Assembly: GCF_023109675.1 (NCBI RefSeq)
Contig: NZ_JALDUR010000002.1
Location: 186,001 to 250,000, forward strand
Source of the DNA: Streptococcus parasanguinis
Lineage (GTDB): Bacteria > Bacillota > Bacilli > Lactobacillales > Streptococcaceae
Reading direction: 5' to 3'
DNA: 64,000 nucleotides
Below are positions 26,490-35,124 of the stretch, in pieces. How positions within the stretch are numbered: position 1 is the first letter of the stretch; each line of letters begins with the position of its first letter. The notes beneath the pieces were generated by a model. It searched no databases. It was not told the DNA's origin and was given only the letters and a program-made list of their open reading frames with translations. Position numbers and translations under genes: made by a program.

Positions 26490-26528
26490 AAAATATCTGA
26501 GTGAACATGAGACACTCAGATATTTTTT
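26488..26528. terminator. Bidirectional terminator between sir2 and lysR
   Basis: 16-bp perfect stem (26488-26503 with 26513-26528), with A and T runs at both ends; it serves sir2 (+) and the LysR gene (-), whose stop lies inside. Confidence 0.92.
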
Positions 26529-27435
26529 ATTTATCAAACTTCACTTCCTCAAGCAAGTACTCGATGAATTTTTCTCCCATTTTTGAGAGAGCTGTTTTTT
26601 CATGTTTGATGTAGACCAACTCGATTGTGTCTTCGATATCAAGGGGAATGGAGACGATGTTATTTCCGTTGAGATTGCTGTTGAGGATCCCGGTCGCAAT
26701 GGTGTAGCCATCCAGACCAATCAAGAGATTAAAGAGGGTCGCCCGGTCACTGACAACGATGGATTTCTTATGATGCTCTTGAGAGAGAATCTCTTCTGAG
26801 AAGTAGAAGGAGTTGTGGGTTCCTTGGTCATAGCTAAGGTATGGGAAATCTTCCAGATCTGACAAGTGGACGATCTCCTTCTTGGCAAGAGGATTGGTCT
26901 TGCTGACAAAGATATGAGGTTGCGCTGTAAAGAGGTGGGTGGCAATCAGGTGATTATCATCCAGCATCTTAGAGAGGACATCTCGGTTGTAGCTATTCAA
27001 AAAGAGTACGCCAACTTCGCTTCGGAAATTCTTGACGTCATCGATGATCTCCCAAGTTCGCGTCTCCCGTAGGAAGAGCTCGTATTTTTCCATGTCGCTT
27101 TTCTTGAGGAGAGAAACGAAGGCCTCAACCACGAAGGCGTAGTGCTGTGAAGAGACACTGAAAAGCTCACGAGAACCCACGGGATTTTTATAGCGCTCGG
27201 ATAAGAGGTCGATTTGCTCCACCACCTGGCGGGCATAAGAGAGGAACTCCATCCCATCGCGGGTCAAAGTGATCCCTTTAGGATTCCGGATAAAGATTTC
27301 AATTCCCATCTCATTTTCCAAGTCCTTGACGGCATTGGAAAGGCTAGGTTGCGTGATGAAGAGTTGTTTTGCGGCCTCATTCATAGAGCCGGTTTCGACG
27401 ATTTTGATAATGTATTGTAATTGTTGTATTCTCAT
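26527..27435 (-). CDS. LysR-family transcriptional regulator (CpsY/MtaR-like)
   Basis: 302 residues. N-terminal winged helix MRIQQLQYIIKIVETGSMNEAAKQLFITQPSLSNAVKDLE is the LysR DNA-binding domain; the rest is the periplasmic-binding-like effector domain (90-300). The length and sequence style resemble the CpsY/MtaR subgroup, which in streptococci regulates methionine-related or cell-surface genes; the exact orthology is not proven. It is transcribed away from the DUF6688-like gene, and no obvious target operon is divergent within 200 bp apart from that gene. Confidence 0.88.
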   Translation of the reverse strand: MRIQQLQYIIKIVETGSMNEAAKQLFITQPSLSNAVKDLENEMGIEIFIRNPKGITLTRDGMEFLSYARQVVEQIDLLSERYKNPVGSRELFSVSSQHYAFVVEAFVSLLKKSDMEKYELFLRETRTWEIIDDVKNFRSEVGVLFLNSYNRDVLSKMLDDNHLIATHLFTAQPHIFVSKTNPLAKKEIVHLSDLEDFPYLSYDQGTHNSFYFSEEILSQEHHKKSIVVSDRATLFNLLIGLDGYTIATGILNSNLNGNNIVSIPLDIEDTIELVYIKHEKTALSKMGEKFIEYLLEEVKFDK

Positions 27436-27622
27436 GCTTTTATTTTAACATAAAAGAGCGCGTTTTTCCCGTAAAATGTGGTCTTTCAAGGACTGTATCA
27501 GAGAATAAGACAGGCTAGAATAGGTAATAGAAATTAGGCTAGATCAAATAGTTAAAAAATAGAAGATTGGAAACAAAATCTACATCTGGGGACTGATTTT
27601 GATGGAAAAATACAGTTTTGCC

Positions 27623-27652
27623 TTGCTGAAGGTAAGATCTGATTGATAGAAT
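27623..27652 (+). promoter_or_regulatory. Promoter of gene 27679
   Basis: TTGCTG (27623-27628), 18-bp spacer, TAGAAT (27647-27652) with TG extension. Confidence 0.55.
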
Positions 27653-27678
27653 GGTAAAAAATTGATTGAGGAGATCTT

Positions 27679-29118
27679 ATGAAAAAACTCGTTTCCTGGT
27701 ATAAGAAAAAGGATAAGGAATTGGAAACCCATTTCACAGCTGGTCTGTTGCAGATCAATTTTGTGACCAATGCTCTGATTCTATTGGCCTTTTACATCTA
27801 TTTGGTTATTAGTCAGTCGCTCTACGCAATAAAGGATCCATTCATTCAATTTAGTGTTTGGGAGGTCATTGCCTTCACCATGGAGATCTTTCCTTACGGT
27901 TTGACTCTGGCCCTCTTTGTCCCCAATATTTTTGTCATCATTTATGGGATTGGTCGGTGGTCTAGCCTCCAGTTCAAAGAATCTGAGGAAGAAGCTCTCG
28001 AAGATCCTGATTTGTTTGAAGATAGAATTCCAAAGGAAGGAGAAGGGACAAGAGAAGATGACGCATTCCTTATGAAAGAAAGGCAAGAATCACCTAGTCC
28101 TAAGCCTGTCAAAAAGAAAAAGCAACAGCCTACCATTGTTCTTTGGTTTGGACTCTTTGGTTGCTTTCTCGAAGCGATTTTCATTTACATCGTCAAGGAT
28201 ATGACCTTTTACGAATGGAATGAGCCTTTGATCAATTCTCAGAAGCATGCTCTGATCTGGTCAGGTGCCTATCCAACCTTCTTCACCTTTGCTGCTCTCT
28301 CCTTACTAGCCTTGATCATCTATTCCTATCGGGATGCGAATTCACTCTCGCCGCTAGCGAACGTCTTCTGCATCAGTGGCATTCTAGGAGGAGTGGTTCT
28401 CCTCTTAGTTTTTGATAATCAACTGCAGGTAGCAAGTTTTCACACCTTTTTCTTACTGATCTATTCCATCCATCTCTTATGGGTTCGCATTAAGGAGTGG
28501 CAGGAAGATCGAACAGAGATAAGCTATGAGAATCGTCTACTTCAATGGCTCCATCAGCTCTTAAACAAGTCACGGAACTGGCCTTGGCTAGCGGTTTTGC
28601 TTGCCCTTCCGACGCTGGCTCTCATCGTCCTCATTCTCATGCTCTTTGGGCAGCAGCCTGATTCCATGATCAAGGCCTGGACCAATACAGCTGACTGGGC
28701 CTTCTCACAAAAGATCCCTCCTCAGAATCTCATCATTGATGAGCACTATCTCTGTACGGTTGCGGCTGGTGGGCATGAAAAAGTTGTCAAACCCCAACGG
28801 ATGGGAGTCCGGCACGGTCATCCTGTTGTGGTGAATCGCCAGCTCTGTATTGCCAATGCCTTTGAGCAGGTGCTAGAAGAAAAGACGCCACGATTCCATC
28901 ACTTCTTGCGTCGCAATTATGACCGCTATGGCTATCCCTTTGCCAAACATATCAAGAAGAAATGGGCTATGGACCTGATCTATTACCTGATGAAACCCTT
29001 GGAATGGCTCTTTTTACTGGTTCTTTATCTAGTTGATCGTAAGCCTGAAAATCGAATCGCTTTACAGTATATTCCACCGGTACCAGAAGGGTTTTCTCCT
29101 GAGACAGATGGGAAATGA
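27679..29118 (+). CDS. Membrane protein, DUF6688-like
   Basis: 479-residue polytopic protein with about seven hydrophobic helices, an acidic/basic cytoplasmic loop (~95-150) and a conserved soluble C-terminal block: DEHYLCTVAAGGHEKVVKP, RQLCIANAFEQVLEEKTPRFHHFLRRNYDRYG. That block, with its Cys and His residues, is what I associate with the DUF6688 family. GAGGAG precedes the ATG. Function unknown. It is transcribed alone between lysR and the pyr leader. Confidence 0.8.
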   Translation: MKKLVSWYKKKDKELETHFTAGLLQINFVTNALILLAFYIYLVISQSLYAIKDPFIQFSVWEVIAFTMEIFPYGLTLALFVPNIFVIIYGIGRWSSLQFKESEEEALEDPDLFEDRIPKEGEGTREDDAFLMKERQESPSPKPVKKKKQQPTIVLWFGLFGCFLEAIFIYIVKDMTFYEWNEPLINSQKHALIWSGAYPTFFTFAALSLLALIIYSYRDANSLSPLANVFCISGILGGVVLLLVFDNQLQVASFHTFFLLIYSIHLLWVRIKEWQEDRTEISYENRLLQWLHQLLNKSRNWPWLAVLLALPTLALIVLILMLFGQQPDSMIKAWTNTADWAFSQKIPPQNLIIDEHYLCTVAAGGHEKVVKPQRMGVRHGHPVVVNRQLCIANAFEQVLEEKTPRFHHFLRRNYDRYGYPFAKHIKKKWAMDLIYYLMKPLEWLFLLVLYLVDRKPENRIALQYIPPVPEGFSPETDGK

Positions 29119-29138
29119 GCGGAGCCATCGGCTTCTAC

Positions 29139-29167
29139 TTGACAAGCGACAAGGAGAGCGATATAAT
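29139..29167 (+). promoter_or_regulatory. pyrKD promoter
   Basis: Near-consensus TTGACA (29139-29144), 17-bp spacer, TATAAT (29162-29167). Confidence 0.9.
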
Positions 29168-29180
29168 GAGACAAATTTAA

Positions 29181-29285
29181 CCTTTAAGAGGTCCAGAGAG
29201 GCCTGCAAGGAAAGACAGAAAAAAGATCAGCGGACGGAGTCTAGCTGATGATTTGTAGGGCCTTGCTTTTGCGAGGTCTTTTTTG
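29181..29285 (+). promoter_or_regulatory. PyrR attenuator of pyrKD
   Basis: The PyrR-binding loop CCAGAGAGG is at 29193-29201 within a stem closed by CCTT/AAGG (29181-29210). It is followed by a terminator GGCCTTGC / GCGAGGTC (29259-29278) with TTTTTT. When UMP is high, PyrR stabilises the anti-antiterminator so the terminator forms. A matching site precedes pyrF. Confidence 0.88.
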
Positions 29286-29308
29286 CTGGAAGAAAGAAGA
29301 GGAAATCA

Positions 29309-30115
29309 ATGGTCAGTGACAGTTGTAAAAAACGCTTTGGCAAAATCATGATGGAGGAGATGGAGCTGGTCGCTCAAGAAGAGATCGCTCCTCGCATCTA
29401 TTCTATGATCTTAAAAGGGGAAATGGTGGAGCAGATGCTGCCAGGTCAATTCCTTCATATCCGCGTCCCTGATGGGTCTAAGCTCCTTCGCCGTCCGATT
29501 TCAATTTCTGAGATTGATCCTGAGACACAGACGTGTCGTTTGATCTACCGCATCGAAGGTGGGGGAACAGCTATCTTTTCCCAATTGCCAATCGGTAGCA
29601 AACTAAGCGTGATGGGGCCTCAGGGAAATGGCTTTGATCTCACCAATCTCGGCCAAGGTCAGAAAGCCTTGATCATCGGTGGCGGGATCGGTGTTCCTCC
29701 TTTGGTCCAAGTGGCCAAACAACTTCATGAGCAAGGGGTAGAAGTTGAAGTGGTTGTCGGCTTTGCGACCAAAGAAGCTGTCATTTTGGAAGAAGAGCTT
29801 TCTCAGGTGGCTCATGTCACTGTAACGACAGACGATGGGACTTATGGCACTAAGGGCTATGTCTCAACCATCGTTGATCAGATGGACCAGGAGTTTGATG
29901 CTATCTATTCTTGTGGAGCACCTGGCATGCTCAAATATGTCAATACCAAATTCCATGACCATCCTCGCGCCTATATTTCTATGGAATCGCGTATGGCTTG
30001 TGGGATGGGTGCTTGCTATGCCTGTGTAGTGCATCTGGAAAATGAAAGTCAGGCAGCTAATAAGCGCGTGTGTGAAGACGGACCGGTCTTTGAAACCGGT
30101 ACGATTGTGATGTAG
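29309..30115 (+). CDS. pyrK: Dihydroorotate dehydrogenase B, electron-transfer subunit
   Basis: 268-residue FAD and [2Fe-2S] subunit that passes electrons from PyrD to NAD. FAD domain with RRPISISEID (around 67-76), NAD domain with GGGIGVPPLVQ (around 130), and a C-terminal ferredoxin-type cluster SRMACGMGACYACVVH plus a later Cys (RVCEDGP). GAGGAAATCA precedes ATG 29309; internal Mets allow a slightly shorter start. Operon with pyrD (9-bp gap). Confidence 0.96.
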   Translation: MVSDSCKKRFGKIMMEEMELVAQEEIAPRIYSMILKGEMVEQMLPGQFLHIRVPDGSKLLRRPISISEIDPETQTCRLIYRIEGGGTAIFSQLPIGSKLSVMGPQGNGFDLTNLGQGQKALIIGGGIGVPPLVQVAKQLHEQGVEVEVVVGFATKEAVILEEELSQVAHVTVTTDDGTYGTKGYVSTIVDQMDQEFDAIYSCGAPGMLKYVNTKFHDHPRAYISMESRMACGMGACYACVVHLENESQAANKRVCEDGPVFETGTIVM

Positions 30116-31063
<948 letters not shown>

Positions 31064-31067
31064 ATCC

Positions 31068-31096
31068 TTGACTTTTCCCAAATATCGTACTACAAT
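31068..31096 (+). promoter_or_regulatory. pyrFE promoter
   Basis: TTGACT (31068-31073), 17-bp spacer, TACAAT (31091-31096), just after the pyrD stop. Confidence 0.85.
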
Positions 31097-31104
31097 AAAT
31101 AAAA

Positions 31105-31207
31105 ACCTTTAAAGCAGTCCAGAGAGGCTCCTAAGGTCTAGACGGTGAATCATGGTAGTTGTTCCTACCTAATTTTCGTGTAACCTTGCCTCGTGCAAGG
31201 TTTTTTT
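31105..31207 (+). promoter_or_regulatory. PyrR attenuator of pyrFE
   Basis: PyrR-binding loop AGTCCAGAGAGGCT (31116-31129) within CCTT/AAGG (31106-31136), then terminator AACCTTGC / GCAAGGTT (31182-31202) with seven T. Same design as the pyrKD leader, so both units answer to UMP. Confidence 0.9.
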
Positions 31208-31242
31208 GTAGACAAAATGATCAATCAAAAAAGGAGTAATCC

Positions 31243-31935
31243 ATGCGTGAAGAACGTCCTATTATCGCCCTTGACTTCCCAGCTTTCGAGGATGTCAAAA
31301 ACTTTTTAGAGCATTTTCCAGAAGACGAAAAATTATTTGTAAAAATCGGAATGGAATTTTTCTATGCAGTTGGTCCTGAAATTGTACATTACCTCAAAGG
31401 GCTTGGACACAGCATTTTCCTTGATTTAAAATTGCATGATATCCCAAATACAGTCAAATCAGCCATGTCCGTACTGGGGACCTTCGGAGTAGATATGGTG
31501 ACAGTTCACGCAGCTGGTGGTGTAGAGATGATGCGCGAAGCCAAGGCAGCTCTTGGTGAAGGAGCTAAATTGGTAGCCGTGACCCAGTTGACTTCTACCA
31601 GTGAAGAAGACATGCGTGATTGCCAAAACATCCAAACAACGGTCCAAGAGTCTGTAGTTAATTATGCTCGCAAGGCCCAAGAAGCAGGCTTGGATGGCGT
31701 TGTCTGTTCAGCCCATGAAGTAGCCTTGATCAAGGATGCCACTTCATCAGACTTTGTCTGTGTCACACCAGGGATTCGTCCTGCTGGAGCTGAAATCGGC
31801 GACCAAAAACGGGTCATGACCCCACAAGAAGCTCATAAAATTGGATCTGACTATATTGTCGTTGGACGCCCAATCATCCAAGCAGAAAACCCATGGGACG
31901 CTTACCATGAAATTAAGAGACAGTGGAATAGTTAA
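31243..31935 (+). CDS. pyrF: Orotidine 5'-phosphate decarboxylase
   Basis: Last step of UMP synthesis; 230 residues. It has the invariant catalytic tetrad region [13 protein letters not shown] (Lys and Asp, around 60-72), the N-terminal [11 protein letters not shown] and C-terminal VTPGIRPAG and [11 protein letters not shown] phosphate motifs. AAAAGGAG precedes the ATG. First gene after the PyrR attenuator. It is separated from pyrE by 428 bp of structured repeats. Confidence 0.98.
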   Translation: MREERPIIALDFPAFEDVKNFLEHFPEDEKLFVKIGMEFFYAVGPEIVHYLKGLGHSIFLDLKLHDIPNTVKSAMSVLGTFGVDMVTVHAAGGVEMMREAKAALGEGAKLVAVTQLTSTSEEDMRDCQNIQTTVQESVVNYARKAQEAGLDGVVCSAHEVALIKDATSSDFVCVTPGIRPAGAEIGDQKRVMTPQEAHKIGSDYIVVGRPIIQAENPWDAYHEIKRQWNS

Positions 31936-31968
31936 GAACGTCTAAGAAGCTATGCTTCAAGACGTTCT
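31935..31968 (+). terminator. Hairpin at the end of pyrF
   Basis: AGAACGTCT / AGACGTTCT with an inner GAAGC/GCTTC stem, starting at the last base of the pyrF stop. There is no T run, so it is more likely a processing or stability hairpin than a strong terminator. Confidence 0.5.
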
Positions 31969-31970
31969 AC

Positions 31971-32330
31971 GGAAAGTCCGATGGGATCTTTCCTAAACTA
32001 TTCACTAACTTAGTTGAAAAAAAATGATCGTTTCTTTCAACTAAGTGTCGGAATTTAAAAAGTCCTATGGGACCTTCCCTAACGCATTCACTAGATTACA
32101 GAAGAGAAAATGATCGTTTCTCTTCTGTGATCGTCGGAATAATCGGAGCCCGATAGGGCCTTCCCTAAACTATTCACTAGATTTAGAGGATAAAAATAAT
32201 CGTTTTATCCTCTAAATCGTTGGAAGACTAATCGCTACTAAAGTAGCTCTACGGGAAGTCGGATGGGATCTTCCCTAACGCGTTAACTAACCTTTAATGT
32301 TGTTGTTTAAATCTAAAAATGATTTAATTC
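31971..32330 (+). repeat. Four tandem structured RNA units between pyrF and pyrE
   Basis: Non-coding. Units of ~85-109 bp recur: a small hairpin (GTCC/GGAC, GCCC/GGGC in other units), then CTTCCCTAA, then ATTCACTAGA, then a long hairpin of unit-specific sequence, then TCGTCGGAA, whose GGAA can pair with the TTCC. Long hairpins: 32009-32045, 32096-32130, 32181-32217, and a decayed 32307-32327. The first three share an apical ATGATCG-like loop although their stems are unrelated in sequence. The pattern of conserved loops and changed stems implies a structured RNA. Confidence 0.8.
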
Positions 32331-32363
32331 GTATATGATTAAAATCGTAAAAAAGGAGTCGTC

Positions 32364-32996
32364 ATGTCATTAGCTAAAGATATTGCTAGCCATCTTTTGA
32401 AAATTGAAGCGGTTTATTTGAAACCAGAAGAACCTTTTACTTGGGCATCTGGGATCAAGTCCCCTATTTATACAGATAACCGTGTAACCCTCGCTTATCC
32501 AGAAACTCGTACCTTGATCGAAAATGGATTTGTAGATAAAATCAAGGAAGCTTTCCCTGAAGTGGAAGTGATTGCAGGTACAGCAACTGCAGGGATTCCT
32601 CACGGAGCCATTATTGCGGACAAGATGAATTTGCCATTTGCCTACATTCGTAGCAAACCAAAAGACCACGGTGCTGGAAACCAAATCGAAGGCCGTGTAC
32701 CACAAGGTCAAAAGATGGTCGTAGTGGAAGATTTGATTTCTACTGGTGGATCTGTCTTGGATGCTGTCGCAGCTGCCAAGCGTGAAGGAGCAGATGTCCT
32801 TGGTGTCGTAGCTATCTTCACCTACCAATTGGAGAAAGCTGATAAGAAATTTGAGGAAGCTGGCGTTCAACTTGAAACCTTGTCTAACTATACAGAATTG
32901 ATTCATTTGGCAGAAGAACAAGGTTACATCACTTCTGAAGGATTAGAGTTGTTGCACCGTTTCAAGGAAAACCAAGAAACTTGGCAAAATAAATAA
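32364..32996 (+). CDS. pyrE: Orotate phosphoribosyltransferase
   Basis: Makes OMP from orotate and PRPP; 210 residues. PRPP motif [16 protein letters not shown] (around 118-133), flexible loop [17 protein letters not shown] with the catalytic Lys, and N-terminal [26 protein letters not shown] precedes the ATG. It is presumably cotranscribed with pyrF through the structured spacer; an AT-rich stretch just before it (32300-32345) may hold a weak internal promoter. Terminator at 33004. Confidence 0.97.
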   Translation: MSLAKDIASHLLKIEAVYLKPEEPFTWASGIKSPIYTDNRVTLAYPETRTLIENGFVDKIKEAFPEVEVIAGTATAGIPHGAIIADKMNLPFAYIRSKPKDHGAGNQIEGRVPQGQKMVVVEDLISTGGSVLDAVAAAKREGADVLGVVAIFTYQLEKADKKFEEAGVQLETLSNYTELIHLAEEQGYITSEGLELLHRFKENQETWQNK

Positions 32997-33003
32997 TAAC
33001 ACG

Positions 33004-33028
33004 GAAGCGTTTCTAACGCTTCTTTTTT
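33004..33028 (+). terminator. pyrE terminator
   Basis: GAAGCGT / ACGCTTC stem, 5-nt loop, six T. Confidence 0.88.
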
Positions 33029-33056
33029 ATACTCTTTTCACTAGTTGGTGGTTAAC

Positions 33057-33085
33057 TTGAATCTCAAAGTAAAATCCGGTATGAT
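33057..33085 (+). promoter_or_regulatory. Promoter of small membrane protein cluster
   Basis: TTGAAT (33057-33062), 17-bp spacer, TATGAT (33080-33085). Confidence 0.65.
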
Positions 33086-33138
33086 AGTAGTAATTGTTTT
33101 TATGGATGAAGAAAAAACTATTTTTAAGGGAGAATAAG

Positions 33139-33738
33139 ATGACGAAAGAAGATTATTTGCAAATGAAGAAGGAATTTAAAATTAGATTTACAATTATTAT
33201 CGTCCTAGGTATAATTGCTAGTGTATTTTATATTCAGATATTGCTTAGCCACTCTCGTGAAGTGCCCTTTTTTATAACCTGTCTTGGAACTCTCACCTTC
33301 ATCAATCAGTCATTGATTGCACCTGTCTTTTATGAGAAAAAAGCAGCTGAGAAGGAACATCCAGAATGGAAGAATTTATCAACAAAAGGAGTAGAAATTC
33401 CTCAGGAAGAAATTCAAAAACGAAATGGGATATCGATTCTATCTTTCATCATTGTAATTATTGGTTTCTTCATGTTCTATCGTCCTCTTCCGACAACAGA
33501 CGCAGGAACTGAAGTGATCAAAACCTATCGCGAGATCCAGTCTGTGCCAGAAAATTCAATAGAAAAAAGATCTAGCACAGTCTCTAATTTAACTCCGAAA
33601 GACGTTCAAACCTTGCAAGAATTGAAAGAAGAAATCGAATCCAATGCCCCATCAGATTCAAATTCACTGGATCTTAATAAAGCAAAAGATCTTGCAGAAA
33701 AAGCACAGCAACAGAATTGGTTGAAAAGAGGAGAGTAA
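33139..33738 (+). CDS. Membrane protein, unknown
   Basis: 199 residues. ATG 33139 follows GGGAG; the earlier in-frame start at 33094 is rejected. Two hydrophobic helices near 15-35 and 45-65, a charged loop, a third helix near 97-115, then a polar tail with a predicted coiled coil (TPKDVQTLQELKEEIES). I recognise no family. It is the first of four small membrane genes on this strand (to 35045), which look like one transcription unit with no shared known function. Confidence 0.6.
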   Translation: MTKEDYLQMKKEFKIRFTIIIVLGIIASVFYIQILLSHSREVPFFITCLGTLTFINQSLIAPVFYEKKAAEKEHPEWKNLSTKGVEIPQEEIQKRNGISILSFIIVIIGFFMFYRPLPTTDAGTEVIKTYREIQSVPENSIEKRSSTVSNLTPKDVQTLQELKEEIESNAPSDSNSLDLNKAKDLAEKAQQQNWLKRGE

Positions 33739-33794
33739 GATGACTTTTCAAGTGGTTTGAATTCAACTAGTTTATGTGAAAGGGTAAAAAACAA

Positions 33795-34286
33795 ATGACA
33801 GTAACAACATTCTGGCTTAGTTTGGGAATCTTGACCCTTGTTTTCTTGATCATGCTGCTTATCTTTTACACCTTGTATCGCCGTGAAATAAAAGTGAAAA
33901 CAGAATCAACCGCAAAAGTTCTGGGAGAAGTAGTTGCTTTTGATTCCAAAAATCAACTGCTTATTTCTCTGCCTGTGGTGGAGTATCAAGTCGAGGGTGA
34001 AAGATACCAAAAGACCTTTACCTACGCTTATTTCAGAGAGACTTCTTCTAAGTCAAGACAAACCAATGTTTTCGATAGAACCTATGTTCTTGGGGCAGGT
34101 AAAAATCTGGATTTGCGGATGATATTCCCAATTGGGTTTCCTATGACAGTCTTTTATAATCCAGTCGACCCACAGATTGGTTTTGTCGAACGGTATGCCG
34201 GCTTAGTCGGTTTCTATAAAATCGGAATGACTCTAACGGTTGGAATTTATCTTGGGTTAGTATGCATTCTAGCTTTGTTAGGTTGA
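33795..34286 (+). CDS. Membrane protein, DUF3592-like
   Basis: 163 residues: an N-terminal helix (5-27), an extracytoplasmic beta-rich domain with PVVEYQVEGERYQKTFTY and VFYNPVDPQIGFVE, and a C-terminal helix (139-160). This two-helix layout with a Y-N-P-x-D-P motif is that of DUF3592 proteins, whose function is unknown. GAAAGGG precedes the ATG. Confidence 0.65.
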   Translation: MTVTTFWLSLGILTLVFLIMLLIFYTLYRREIKVKTESTAKVLGEVVAFDSKNQLLISLPVVEYQVEGERYQKTFTYAYFRETSSKSRQTNVFDRTYVLGAGKNLDLRMIFPIGFPMTVFYNPVDPQIGFVERYAGLVGFYKIGMTLTVGIYLGLVCILALLG

Positions 34287-34352
34287 ATTGTTCGGACCCA
34301 TCTTAAATAAAAAGCACATTCATATATATTTGGTTGAATGAGAGGATTTTCA

Positions 34353-34850
34353 ATGCTCACAAAAGGAACATGTTTTAATATCAGTTTGAATGGGAAAAGG
34401 CCTCTCTGGGGCTACTTTTTGTTGGTAACAGATCAAGGGGAAGAATTTATTATCAAACGCAATAGTAAAATCCCTTTCGACAGATACCGAAAAGTGTACC
34501 AGACCAGTTATTCGTTTAAAGATCAAATTTTTTCAAAGAAAGCACCAGCAAATGTTTCTTCTTTGATTGGTGTTCCATTAGGTTTATTATTAGCAAGGAC
34601 ATATAGAAAGATCCTTCCCATGGATCTTTTCTTTGGGAAAGCAAATCTTGATTTGAATGTTAGAGAAGGAGCGATAAATGTCCTTTTGTTTCTCTTTGCA
34701 GTTATGATCACTTTATGGTTGGTCACTATTGCCAGATATGTGCAGTTGAAATGGTTTGTTGAAAAAAATGGAGCAGAACTAGCATTAGTTGGTCAGATAA
34801 AGCCTACAGAGTATCTTCAAAAAACAGCAAATGGAACCGAGGTGTGGTGA
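34353..34850 (+). CDS. Membrane protein, unknown
   Basis: 165 residues. ATG 34353 has AGAGGA at good distance; the earlier ATG 34338 does not. A soluble N-terminal domain (FNISLNGKRPLWGYFLLVTDQGEEFIIKR) is followed by one or two weak hydrophobic stretches (~65-90) and a strong membrane helix (~105-125), then a short tail. No recognised family. The stop overlaps nothing, but the next ATG follows it immediately (TGA ATG). Confidence 0.55.
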   Translation: MLTKGTCFNISLNGKRPLWGYFLLVTDQGEEFIIKRNSKIPFDRYRKVYQTSYSFKDQIFSKKAPANVSSLIGVPLGLLLARTYRKILPMDLFFGKANLDLNVREGAINVLLFLFAVMITLWLVTIARYVQLKWFVEKNGAELALVGQIKPTEYLQKTANGTEVW

Positions 34851-35045
34851 ATGCGAAAAATGAGAAAACGTCAATTGTTTGCCCTGATTTGTTTAAGCAT
34901 GATAGTCCTGTTTTTAGCATATTTTGTTCAAATGCGCTTGTTTTTGGGATTGATTTTATATTTGTTGGTCGTTCTCTTTTATAGGGGCCTTGAATTCACA
35001 GAGCCTCGGGAAATAGAGTTTGATTTTAAGGATGATCGAAAATAA
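34851..35045 (+). CDS. Small membrane protein, unknown
   Basis: 64 residues, starting directly after the previous stop. Basic N-terminus (MRKMRKRQ), two adjacent hydrophobic segments (9-26 and 29-46) and an acidic tail (EPREIEFDFKDDRK). It has no independent ribosome site, so it depends on coupling to the previous gene. Last gene of the cluster; a terminator with ACAGCA/TGCTGT and seven T follows at 35088-35110. Confidence 0.5.
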   Translation: MRKMRKRQLFALICLSMIVLFLAYFVQMRLFLGLILYLLVVLFYRGLEFTEPREIEFDFKDDRK

Positions 35046-35087
35046 CAATGATATTTCCCTGAACTGAATGATTTCGTACCACCCCAA

Positions 35088-35110
35088 AACAGCAGAAATG
35101 CTGTTTTTTT
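35088..35110 (+). terminator. Terminator after small membrane protein cluster
   Basis: ACAGCA / TGCTGT stem, GAAA loop, seven T. The T run abuts the -10 (TATAAT 35113-35118) of the next gene. Confidence 0.75.
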
Positions 35111-35124
35111 GATATAATGGACCT

